From the NCBI GenBank assembly GCA_964432885.1, contig CAYSPG010000005.1, positions 62,001 through 126,000 on the forward strand: a DNA stretch of 64,000 nucleotides, read 5' to 3'. Positions 52,888 to 60,851 of this stretch are shown here, piece by piece. Origin of the DNA: CAYSPG01 sp964432885 (GTDB lineage Bacteria; Bacteroidota; Bacteroidia; AKYH767-A; OLB10). The position numbers and the translations under genes were made by a program. The stretch's first letter is position 1; the number at the start of each line of letters is the position of its first letter. The notes beneath the pieces were generated by a model. That model searched no databases, was not told the origin of the DNA, and was given only the letters and a program-made list of their open reading frames with translations.

Positions 52888-52920
52888 AAAAGCCGCTTCA
52901 TTTTTTATGAGGCGGCTTTT
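52888..52920 (+). terminator. Rho-independent terminator after pckA
   Basis: 14-bp stem with one T-G pair (52888-52901 / 52907-52920; core AAAAGCCGC / GCGGCTTTT), a 5-nt T loop and following T-rich sequence. Confidence 0.92.
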
Positions 52921-53002
52921 GTTTTTTAGTTGGTTGGAAAAATCAAAAGCAGACTACAAGTTTCTTTGATTAAAAGTAGTGGCCGGATTTTTCAAAATAA
53001 AA

Positions 53003-53047
53003 ATTCCTCAATTCTGCCGCAAAGATTAAACGGCAAAATTGAGGAAT
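53003..53047 (-). terminator. Terminator after gap (minus strand)
   Basis: 17-bp stem with one mismatch: ATTCCTCAATT.TGCCG (53003-53019) and CGGCA.AATTGAGGAAT (53031-53047), with an 11-nt loop, followed on the minus strand by a T-rich tail. It lies 28 bp past the gap stop codon. Confidence 0.88.
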
Positions 53048-53074
53048 AAAATAAAGAAGTTACCTGTTTAAGAA

Positions 53075-54547
53075 TTAATAATAGGTAAGCCTTATAACAT
53101 TAGATAAATATTTGGAAAAACGAATAACCTGGCGGCTGTAACCGTACTCATTATCATACCACACATAAAGTACTGCCGTTTTACCATCTTTGCTTACAAT
53201 GGTAGCGGGGCTGTCAACAATAGAGGCACAGGGGTTTCCTACCAAATCGGTTGATACAAGTTCATTGGAAATAGAATACTGAATTTGCTCAATCAATTCG
53301 CCTTTTAAGGCAGCATCCTTAAGGCTTTCGTTAATTTTATCCTTGTCCGAATTTTTTTGAAGCGTAAGGTTTAAAATTGCCAGAGATACATTGGGTGTTG
53401 GAACCCGTACGGCATTACCTGTAATTTTTCCTGCAAGTTCGGGTAGGGCTTTTGAAACAGCCTTATCGGCACCGGTTTCGGTTATTACCATATTCATAGC
53501 TGCAGAGCGGCCTCTGCGGAATTTTTTATGGTAGTTATCCAACAAATTCTGGTCATTGGTATAACTGTGTATGGTTTCGATGTGTCCGCGTTCAATGCCA
53601 AAATGTTTGTTGATTACTGCAAGCACAGGCACTATAGCATTGGTGGTACAAGATGCTGCGGAAAGAATTTTTTCATCATCGGCAACCTGCGATTGGTTAA
53701 TGCCATAAACCACATTTGGTATATCACCTTTGCCGGGTGCGGTAAGTAAAACTTTTTCAACTCCTTTTGACAATAGGTGTTTGCTTAATCCTTCGCGGTC
53801 GCGGGCAACACCTGTATTGTCAATAACAAGGGCATTGCTAATTCCATATTTTGTGTAATCAATTTCTTCGGGATTTTTTGCTGATATCATGTGTACTGTG
53901 TGGCCGTTTATAATAAGAGCGCGGTTTACAGTATCAACAATTACTGTTCCAGGAAACGGACCGTGAACTGAATCGGAACGAAGCAAGTCAGCACGTTTAA
54001 TAATATCTTCGTCAGACTTATCACGTGTAACAATAGCGCGCAGGCGCAACTGTTCACCTTTGCCGGCCTGTGATATTAACTCGCGTGCAACAATGCGGCC
54101 TATGCGGCCAAAGCCATACAACACCACATCCTTTGGTACCAGAGTAAGTTTGCCTTTGCCAATAAAATCTTTTAGCTTATCGGCAATAAATTTTTTAACG
54201 GTTTGGTATTTATCTTTTTCGTTATGCCACTCGTATGCAAGCCTTCCAAGATCAATGCGCGAAGGAGCAAGTTCAATTTGTAAAAGTTCGTTGGCAATAT
54301 CAAGCGAATCGTGAACATCAATGGGTTTTTTTACAATTTCTTTTGCATACTGATGCAGCTGTAAAATTTGGCTGGCACTGCGGTCAACCAACTGGTTACG
54401 AAAAATTACCAACTCAACCGATTTATCAAACCACAAGGTGCCTGTGGCATGAATAAGTTCAATGGCTGCTTTTTCGGCTTTTATCCAATCGTGTAAATCG
54501 CCTTCGTAGTTTACTGCTTTAGAAGATGCTGTTGCTGCTGTTGACAT
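53075..54547 (-). CDS. gap: Glyceraldehyde-3-phosphate dehydrogenase, long form
   Basis: Interconverts glyceraldehyde-3-phosphate and 1,3-bisphosphoglycerate with NAD(P). It is 490 residues against about 335 in standard enzymes. An extra helical N-terminal domain (1-135, rich in WIKAEKAAIELIHATGTLWFDKS) precedes YGFGRIGR (144-151). The catalytic Cys is C300 in SAASCTTNA, followed by HSYTNDQNLLDN, RRGRSAAMNMVITETGA and WYDNEYGYSRQV. This long type recurs in Bacteroidota and some Proteobacteria; whether it is glycolytic or gluconeogenic cannot be read. Next to pckA but on the opposite strand, with convergent terminators between. Promoter box at 54600-54607. Confidence 0.95.
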   Translation of the reverse strand: MSTAATASSKAVNYEGDLHDWIKAEKAAIELIHATGTLWFDKSVELVIFRNQLVDRSASQILQLHQYAKEIVKKPIDVHDSLDIANELLQIELAPSRIDLGRLAYEWHNEKDKYQTVKKFIADKLKDFIGKGKLTLVPKDVVLYGFGRIGRIVARELISQAGKGEQLRLRAIVTRDKSDEDIIKRADLLRSDSVHGPFPGTVIVDTVNRALIINGHTVHMISAKNPEEIDYTKYGISNALVIDNTGVARDREGLSKHLLSKGVEKVLLTAPGKGDIPNVVYGINQSQVADDEKILSAASCTTNAIVPVLAVINKHFGIERGHIETIHSYTNDQNLLDNYHKKFRRGRSAAMNMVITETGADKAVSKALPELAGKITGNAVRVPTPNVSLAILNLTLQKNSDKDKINESLKDAALKGELIEQIQYSISNELVSTDLVGNPCASIVDSPATIVSKDGKTAVLYVWYDNEYGYSRQVIRFSKYLSNVIRLTYY

Positions 54548-54599
54548 GATATAGTTTTAATTTAAATGATTAGAGATTTTTATTTTTTATTTAGAGGCG

Positions 54600-54607
54600 C
54601 AAAGATA
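54600..54607 (-). promoter_or_regulatory. -7 element TATCTTTG for gap
   Basis: Perfect TAnnTTTG on the minus strand, 52 nt before the ATG at 54547. Confidence 0.6.
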
Positions 54608-54736
54608 AATTTTATTGGAAATGGAGAAACCGGTTATGTACCAAGAGGCAAAGCATAGAACGAAACAAATTTTATGATTAACAATGAAAGAGACAATGTA
54701 TGTGGTGCTTTTGTATAATTGCAGTAACTTATACGT

Positions 54737-55999
54737 ATGAAACCACACACTGCAACCCAAAAACCTTTAAACATAATTGTAATAGTAGCGGCACTTGGGT
54801 ATTTTGTTGATATATATGATTTAATACTTTTTGGCATTGTGCGCACACCAAGCCTCAACGGGCTTGGCATTACCGACCCAAAACTTGTTACCGAATACGG
54901 TCTGCATTTGATAAGCATACAGATGATAGGTATGCTGGTGGGTGGTTTGTTATGGGGAATTATGGGCGATAAAAAGGGCAGGGTGTCTGTTTTGTTTGGC
55001 AGCATATTGCTTTATTCGGTTGCCAATATTGCCAATGCGTATGTAAAGGAATTTGCCGATTTGCTCAACTGCTCCATCATTGATTCATATTCTATTTTAC
55101 GGTTTGTAGCGGGAGTTGGCCTTGCCGGTGAACTGGGAGCAGGCATAACCCTGGTAAACGAAACGATGACAAAAGAACATCGTGGATACGGAACCATGAT
55201 TGTGGTATCGTTTGGCGTATTGGGTGCTGTATTTGCGAATGTGCTGGGGCATTTTATTGAGTGGAAAACATCGTACATTGTGGGTGGCATAATGGGGTTG
55301 GTGCTTTTGTTTTTGCGCATTGGTGTGTACGAAAGCGGCATGTTTGCCCAAGTAAAACACAGCCAAACCCAACGCGGAAATATTTTAATGCTGTTTAATA
55401 ACCGCAAGCGTTTTATTACTTACATAAGTTGCATTGCAGTGGGTGTGCCTATTTGGTTTATGATTGGAATATTGGTTGTGTTTTCGCCAGAAATTGCGGC
55501 AGCGCATGGCATTACTGGGGTAAAAGGTGGTGATGCCATTATGTATTTTTATATGGCAACAAGTGTAGGCGATTTTTTAAGCGCTTACTGGAGCCAGGTT
55601 TGGAAAAGCAGAAAAAAAGCCCTTGTATTATTTTTGGTATTAACCACCATAGCAACACCCGTTTATTTGTATTTACTAAATGGCGCTTCGCTTGTTGTTT
55701 TTTACAGTGTATGTGCTTTGCTTGGATTTGCATCGGGCTATTGGGCCGTGTTTGTAACCACAGCATCTGAGCAGTTTGGCACCAACCTAAGAGCTACTGT
55801 TACCACTACTGTGCCTAACATGGTGCGCGGTTCGCTTGCGCTGCTTACCATTTTGCTTGCCTGGTTTAAAGATAGTTTTGGAATGTCGCACATAAATGCA
55901 ACTATGGTGGTGGGAATTATAGCCATTTCTATTGCCTACCTTTCGTTGTTAGGGTTAAAAGAAACGTATGCTAAAGACTTAAATTATATAGAAGGATAA
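54737..55999 (+). CDS. MFS transporter (metabolite:H+ symporter-like)
   Basis: A 420-residue protein with 12 membrane helices. The loop 2-3 motif appears as GGLLWGIMGDKKGRVSVLFGS, and helix 4-5 has FVAGVGLAGELGAGITLVNE, in the style of the sugar/aromatic-acid transporter branch of the MFS. The cytoplasmic central loop is short. Substrate unknown. The CoA-binding gene starts 4 nt after its stop, so they share a transcript. A sigma-like TATAATTG at 54714-54721 lies just upstream. Confidence 0.88.
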   Translation: MKPHTATQKPLNIIVIVAALGYFVDIYDLILFGIVRTPSLNGLGITDPKLVTEYGLHLISIQMIGMLVGGLLWGIMGDKKGRVSVLFGSILLYSVANIANAYVKEFADLLNCSIIDSYSILRFVAGVGLAGELGAGITLVNETMTKEHRGYGTMIVVSFGVLGAVFANVLGHFIEWKTSYIVGGIMGLVLLFLRIGVYESGMFAQVKHSQTQRGNILMLFNNRKRFITYISCIAVGVPIWFMIGILVVFSPEIAAAHGITGVKGGDAIMYFYMATSVGDFLSAYWSQVWKSRKKALVLFLVLTTIATPVYLYLLNGASLVVFYSVCALLGFASGYWAVFVTTASEQFGTNLRATVTTTVPNMVRGSLALLTILLAWFKDSFGMSHINATMVVGIIAISIAYLSLLGLKETYAKDLNYIEG

Positions 56000-56003
56000 A
56001 AAA

Positions 56004-56369
56004 ATGGAAGAGAAAAAAACGCTTGTAATAGGCGCATCACAAAATCCTGCTCGCTATTCGTATAAGGCAATTCATAAATTACGGTACTTTAATCATCCTG
56101 TTGTTGCCATAGGAAAAAAAGAAGGATTGGTGGATGATGTAAAAATTGAGGCCGGCAAACCTGCTATTACCAATGTTCATACGATTACTGTTTATCTTAA
56201 TAAGTCAAATCAAAAGGATGTGGAAGATTATATTTTGGAGCTAAAGCCCAAACGGATAATTTTTAATCCCGGTGCTGAAAATGCGGAACTAAAAAACCGT
56301 GCCGAAAAAAATGGAATTGAAACTATTGAAGCATGCACATTGGTAATGCTTACCATAGGAGCCTTTTAA
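56004..56369 (+). CDS. CoA-binding domain protein (YccU-like)
   Basis: A 121-residue single Rossmann domain of the CoA_binding_2 family: TLVIGASQNPARYSYKAIHKL, the turn HPVVAIGKKEG, and IIFNPGAENAELKNRAEKNGI followed by EACTLVMLTIGAF. Such proteins bind CoA or acyl-CoA without known catalysis. It is the second gene after the MFS transporter (4-nt gap), a pairing that gives no clear function. Its stop lies 4 bp from the stop of the convergent small exported protein. Confidence 0.9.
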   Translation: MEEKKTLVIGASQNPARYSYKAIHKLRYFNHPVVAIGKKEGLVDDVKIEAGKPAITNVHTITVYLNKSNQKDVEDYILELKPKRIIFNPGAENAELKNRAEKNGIETIEACTLVMLTIGAF

Positions 56370-56373
56370 TATT

Positions 56374-56655
56374 TTATCTACCCCGCTTGTTTACTTTATT
56401 GCGGTTACCCTGCTGATTTTGCCCTTCAACTTTGCGTACGGCTGGTGGTGTATTTTCTTTTTGGGTGTTTCGTTGCTGACTTTGATTCACGTTGCCCCCT
56501 TCGTTTTTTGGAATAACAATTACCGGTGAGTTATTAACCGGCCGCGATTGTGGGTTGGTGGAAGTTTGTACTGCACGTACATTTTGTGCATTGGTATATG
56601 AAGTAAAAATACTTCCTGTAAGTAAAAACAAGGTGGTGTATAGTTTATTCATCAA
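56374..56655 (-). CDS. Small exported low-complexity protein
   Basis: A 93-residue protein with a signal peptide (MMNKLYTTLFLLTGSIFTSYTNAQ). The mature 69 residues are rich in N, Q, P, R and V and appear disordered (SPVIVIPKNEGGNVNQSQQRN, QNQQGNRNKVNKRGR). No family is recognised. It could be a genuine small periplasmic protein: the clean signal peptide and lack of an opposing gene favour that, and short length with low complexity weigh against. Confidence 0.55.
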   Translation of the reverse strand: MMNKLYTTLFLLTGSIFTSYTNAQNVRAVQTSTNPQSRPVNNSPVIVIPKNEGGNVNQSQQRNTQKENTPPAVRKVEGQNQQGNRNKVNKRGR

Positions 56656-56707
56656 ACAAAATTTTATGTTTCAAAATTAAAATGTATGCTGTGAAATTAG
56701 TATGAAT

Positions 56708-58030
56708 CTATTGGCCATTAAATGTTACGGTAAATGTAGAACCTTTATCCGTTTCGGAAAAAACATTAACATGAATACGATGAAAGTCGGCAATGGTTTT
56801 TACAATAGCCAAACCAAGTCCGTAACTTGGTTCATCGGCATTGTTAAAACGCTTAAATCGTTCAAAAATAAGCGGCAAGTTTTCTTTTGTTATTCCTTTT
56901 CCTGTGTCGGTAATTTCCACCTGGTATTTTCCATTTAAAAATTTGGTTGATACTGTTACACTTCCACCATGGAGATTATATTTAATAGCGTTTATAATCA
57001 GGTTTGAAAACAAGGTATAAAGCAACGAACGGTTTGCGTTAAGGCAAACATATTCTTCGGTTAAGTTGGTATGTAACAAAATATTTTTTGACTGAAATCT
57101 TTCATTTAGTTCTTCCAGTATTTCGTTAAGCAGTGTATTTATATCCACCTGTTCGTTTTTAAGAAACTGTTCGTTTTCTATTTTCGAAATCATGAGCAAT
57201 GATTTAATGATTTTGCTCATGCGGTTAAGTTTACGTATTGAATCTTCCAGTTTATCGGCAACATCATCTGGCACACTTTCATCGGTAAGCATGTTTTCAA
57301 ATCGTGTTTTTAAAATAGAAATAGGCGTTTGCAGTTCGTGCGATACATTGGTGATAAATTCTTTTTCAATTAAAAATGCATCCTTAATACGTTGCATAAG
57401 GCTGTTAAGATTATTATCAAGCGCTTTAAATTCCTGAGTTGAAGTTTTTACTTCTGAAAAATCGTACTGAACCGGGTCTTTGGTAAGGCGCAGTTTTTTT
57501 TCAAGTATTTCATTAAAGGGTCTTAGCGTTAATCGTGCAAAAGCAATATCAATAAATACCGAAATGATAATTACAATAATGGTGGCCCAAAGAGCAAATT
57601 TTGAAATGGTGTTTTTTAATTGTTCAACGGACGAAATTCCTTCGCCAATATTTAGTTCGTACAATTGGTTATCGTACATAAACGACTGCCGGATGATGCG
57701 GTGGTTAAGGTGGTCGCCTTCAATGTCCCACTCCTCATTTATTATTTGAGCCGGCTTTACCTGCGCTGTGCTGGTAAGCGGAGCTATTTTAATAAACTCC
57801 TCCTTTAATATGTTATAACTTTCAAAAGAGCAGTCTTGTTCAAGGGCAATATCATTCAGTCCGCCTTTTTCAATAATTTTTAACACCTTTTGCAAGCGTG
57901 CTTCCAGGCGCTGGTCAATGTGGTCGTACACTATGCGCTCAACAAGCATTGGCAAAAAAGCGCCAAAGGCGAGTAATATTACCGCCTTTGACAATGAATT
58001 GTATATTGCAAGTTTTAACTGTAGTTTCAT
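56708..58030 (-). CDS. Sensor histidine kinase
   Basis: The 440-residue protein has membrane helices at about 12-32 and 145-166 enclosing a sensor region of about 110 residues, then a HAMP-like segment. HisKA follows, with H231 in FITNVSHELQTPISIL, then the HATPase_c domain (N box SNLIINAIKYNLHGG, G1 ITDTGKGITKENLP, G2 YGLGLAIVK). It is the second gene of a response regulator-kinase pair, 37 nt after the regulator. The closest known organisation is that of OmpR-type pairs such as the CusRS/ArlRS group; the signal is unknown. Confidence 0.92.
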   Translation of the reverse strand: MKLQLKLAIYNSLSKAVILLAFGAFLPMLVERIVYDHIDQRLEARLQKVLKIIEKGGLNDIALEQDCSFESYNILKEEFIKIAPLTSTAQVKPAQIINEEWDIEGDHLNHRIIRQSFMYDNQLYELNIGEGISSVEQLKNTISKFALWATIIVIIISVFIDIAFARLTLRPFNEILEKKLRLTKDPVQYDFSEVKTSTQEFKALDNNLNSLMQRIKDAFLIEKEFITNVSHELQTPISILKTRFENMLTDESVPDDVADKLEDSIRKLNRMSKIIKSLLMISKIENEQFLKNEQVDINTLLNEILEELNERFQSKNILLHTNLTEEYVCLNANRSLLYTLFSNLIINAIKYNLHGGSVTVSTKFLNGKYQVEITDTGKGITKENLPLIFERFKRFNNADEPSYGLGLAIVKTIADFHRIHVNVFSETDKGSTFTVTFNGQ

Positions 58031-58067
58031 TGGCTGTTAACCATAAGTTGAAACGTGTTTTTGTATA

Positions 58068-58751
58068 TCAGTTAGCAATCATATTTAACCTGTATCCAAT
58101 TCCTCTTACGGTTTCAAGCCACTCTATGCCGGCATGTGCCGATAGTTTTTTTCTAAGATTTTTTACGTGCACATCAATATAGTTTGAATCGTAATCATCA
58201 TCCATAACATCGCCCCAAATATGCTCGGTAAGTTGTGAGCGCGAAAGCACACGGTTTTTGTGCATGGCCAAATAGTGCAGCAAATCAAATTCTTTTTTTG
58301 TTAATACCACATTGGCGCCATTGTGAGTTATGGTCCGGTTTTGGTAATCCATTTCAAAACCATTGATATTTATTATTTGAACCTTTAGGCCATGTTTTCT
58401 GCGGAGTATAGCCTGCATACGCGCTTGAAGTTCGGGCAGCGAAAATGGTTTTGCCAAATAATCGTCAGCACCCAAATCAAGACCCATTATTTTATCATTG
58501 GTTTCGCTGCGTGCAGTTAAAATAATAAATGCGCTGTCGCAATTATTCTTTTTGGCTTCTTTTAAAATGTCAAAGCCACTCATATCTGGCAGGCCTATGT
58601 CTAATAATACAAAGTCATAGGAGTTAACAAAAATCATTTCGGATGCTTTTGCGCCATTAAACGCTACATCGCAATGATAACCTTGTTTTGTTAAAAAAAT
58701 TTCCATTTCGTGTGACAAGCTGCGCTCGTCTTCAACAATCAGTACGTTCAT
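58068..58751 (-). CDS. OmpR/PhoB-family response regulator
   Basis: A 227-residue protein. The receiver domain is about 1-118, with phospho-acceptor D51 in FVLLDIGLPDMSG and K101-region LAKPFSLPEL. The winged-helix DNA-binding domain is about 130-225 (LTKKEFDLLHYLAMHKNRVLSRSQL..HIWG and VDVHVKNLRKKL). Partner of the kinase downstream. A perfect promoter box lies 47 nt upstream. Target genes cannot be read; the next gene on the other side (58983-60746) is on the same strand and separate. Confidence 0.95.
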   Translation of the reverse strand: MNVLIVEDERSLSHEMEIFLTKQGYHCDVAFNGAKASEMIFVNSYDFVLLDIGLPDMSGFDILKEAKKNNCDSAFIILTARSETNDKIMGLDLGADDYLAKPFSLPELQARMQAILRRKHGLKVQIININGFEMDYQNRTITHNGANVVLTKKEFDLLHYLAMHKNRVLSRSQLTEHIWGDVMDDDYDSNYIDVHVKNLRKKLSAHAGIEWLETVRGIGYRLNMIAN

Positions 58752-58798
58752 TTTTTTTTTAGTTTTTAATTGTTTTGTTTTTAAACAAGTTTACTGAC

Positions 58799-58806
58799 CA
58801 AAAGTA
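58799..58806 (-). promoter_or_regulatory. -7 element TACTTTTG for the two-component operon
   Basis: Perfect TAnnTTTG on the minus strand, 47 nt before the regulator ATG. The 176 bp further upstream (58807-58982) hold two near copies of TTGATGTTAT and no gene. Confidence 0.6.
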
Positions 58807-58982
58807 AACTTCATAAACATGAAGACAAAAGTAATGCCCAAATGGTTGTTTTGGGTAGTTTATTTAATTGGGTTCAGTTTATGTTCATGTGAATGTTTAA
58901 TGATTGATGTTATCCAAGGGAACCTAATGATGTTTGATGTTATTTAAATGCCACTATATAATAACATAGTATAGGATTAAAT

Positions 58983-60746
58983 TTAGTTGGTGGCATTATC
59001 ATACGTATAAAGCTGAGCACTAAAGTTTTTTATCAAAAAAGCTTTAGCGTTTCTGTTCCAAATATAAATTTTTAGCCTGAGGCCTTTTGCATTAAGCGAT
59101 GGTAATGCCAGCCGGTACTCAAAGTTTTTCCATTCGTTTATTTGTGTCCGGGGAAGGTCGTTAATGCGTAATGAGTTATAGTAGTAAGTTTCTCCTTTTG
59201 AATTGGCATATTCAACCACTACAAGTGCATTGCGGCAAGCATCGGTTTGTGTTTCGAGGCGGGAAAGCGAGGCTTTGAAAAATACCGGCTGGCTTATAAT
59301 ACCGGCTGTATCGGTAAACTCAAATGTGCAACCAAACTCTTGGTTGCTATCAAATTTAAAAATGTTGTCGAGTTGTGTGTGTTGTAAAACAGGTTTAGGA
59401 TTTAGCGGCAGGTAATGATCTTCGTTACCTCCGCCAAGGCAATTAATATAGTGGGGGGATGACTTTAAAAACACATAGGCATATTTTTCTTTATTCATTT
59501 CTTCGGGATGAATAATGCCCCAAAGGTATTGCCATGTTTGAAAAATATTTAGCGCCAAGCATATAAAGCCAAAAGAGATAAGGGTTTTTTTTATTTTATT
59601 GTTTTTAATATCAAGGCAAAATGCAAATGGAATTGCAAACACGGCATACCAATCGGTAAATGCCCGGTGGCCAAAGCCAGGGCCGTAATACCAGTTCCAC
59701 CAGGCTGCTATTAAATATATAGCGGAAAATAATGTTAACGTTATTCCGGCAAATAAAATGCGGTTGCGTTTAAAAATAAAAAATAATCCGGCTACCGAAA
59801 TCATTAATACAGGCGAGTAAATAAACAATCCTTTTCTAAAACTAAAAAGCACGTTACTTATTTGCGGATGTAAAAAATAAAAACCTTCGTTGCCATACGA
59901 CCATACAATAAACTGCCCGCACTGTAAGTAGTTTAACAAAGGTTGAATAAATGCCGGTATTAAAAATAAAAGCATAGCGATATTCAGCGCTTTGCTTTTG
60001 GCAATAGATATTAGTTGTTGCACTGCTTGATAAATACCTGAAGCATTTGTAAGAAACGGAACCATGAGAACAATTAAAATGTTAACCGGTCTTATTAATG
60101 AAGTTATCCCAAGCAACATTGCTGCTATGTAAAGATTTTTATTGCTGCGGTTTTCAAAAAAGTTTTTGATGTAAAAAATAAATGCTGCATTGATGGCAAA
60201 CGAGTACACATGTGTCATTGAAGGATGAAATGCTGCATAGTAAAAAAGATTGGTGCCAAGTGTTATTAAAATCAATGTGGCGTTTATGGCCATGATGTTT
60301 TGAATATAAAACGATAAAATTTTTTTGATGTAATACAACCCTAAGCCCAGGTAAAACAAAGCGCCAAGGCAAACAAAAAACTGAATAAGCGGTTCGTAGC
60401 CGTTTACTTTTTGTGCAACGGCATATTGCAGCATACAGCCTGCGGTAAAAAATGGCACAAGCAGCAATGCTTGGCCACAGTATGTTTTTAAAACGGTTTT
60501 ACCGTTTGCCGGAGTTAAAAAGCGCGGGTTAAAATAGCGTGCTATTTTATTATTCTTTTTTTCTTCAAAAAAATTAAAGCTTAAGTCGTGGTAAATAAAA
60601 ATGGCAGGTAGGTATGCGTAGTAGCCTTTGCCATCGCTATCTATAATTTGTGTGTACATGGTATTTCGGTTGTTAAACCATTGGTAAAATACCGAGGTGA
60701 AAAGGCAAAACAACAAGGTAAAAGAAATGGCAATGTTTGATTTCAT
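58983..60746 (-). CDS. Polytopic membrane protein, GT-C glycosyltransferase-like
   Basis: A 587-residue protein with about ten to twelve membrane helices in the first 430 residues and a soluble C-terminal domain of about 150. The early loop DSDGKGYYAYLPAIFIYHD has the acidic D-x-D-like pair of GT-C enzymes. The mid segment WWNWYYGPGFGHRAFTDWYAVFAIPFAFCL is typical of bacterial dolichyl-phosphate-mannosyltransferase-like proteins. The C-terminal part (EFTDTAGIISQPVFFKASLSRLE...) looks like a beta-sandwich. Donor and acceptor unknown. Transcribed alone; the 105 bp upstream contain only word-like repeats. Confidence 0.65.
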   Translation of the reverse strand: MKSNIAISFTLLFCLFTSVFYQWFNNRNTMYTQIIDSDGKGYYAYLPAIFIYHDLSFNFFEEKKNNKIARYFNPRFLTPANGKTVLKTYCGQALLLVPFFTAGCMLQYAVAQKVNGYEPLIQFFVCLGALFYLGLGLYYIKKILSFYIQNIMAINATLILITLGTNLFYYAAFHPSMTHVYSFAINAAFIFYIKNFFENRSNKNLYIAAMLLGITSLIRPVNILIVLMVPFLTNASGIYQAVQQLISIAKSKALNIAMLLFLIPAFIQPLLNYLQCGQFIVWSYGNEGFYFLHPQISNVLFSFRKGLFIYSPVLMISVAGLFFIFKRNRILFAGITLTLFSAIYLIAAWWNWYYGPGFGHRAFTDWYAVFAIPFAFCLDIKNNKIKKTLISFGFICLALNIFQTWQYLWGIIHPEEMNKEKYAYVFLKSSPHYINCLGGGNEDHYLPLNPKPVLQHTQLDNIFKFDSNQEFGCTFEFTDTAGIISQPVFFKASLSRLETQTDACRNALVVVEYANSKGETYYYNSLRINDLPRTQINEWKNFEYRLALPSLNAKGLRLKIYIWNRNAKAFLIKNFSAQLYTYDNATN

Positions 60747-60770
60747 TTAACGACTGCTGGGGCGGTATGA

Positions 60771-60803
60771 AGTTTAAGGTTCCAGGTTTAAGGTTCAGGG
60801 TTT
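60771..60803. repeat. Word-like repeat TTTAAGGTTCCAGG / TTTAAGGTTCAGGG
   Basis: Two adjoining variants of a 14-mer, followed within 45 bp by a second set built on AATCCTACC, CAATCCTG and AATCCTG. They fill the gap between the glycosyltransferase-like gene and the repeat-protein gene. Confidence 0.8.
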
Positions 60804-60851
60804 GTAGTGTTGTGCTCTCTAAATCCTACCCCCTCAATCCTGAATCCTGTT

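Noticed and set aside
54634..55005. Minus-strand frames over the MFS transporter start
   Set aside because: They are shadows of the transporter gene, which has clear MFS motifs.
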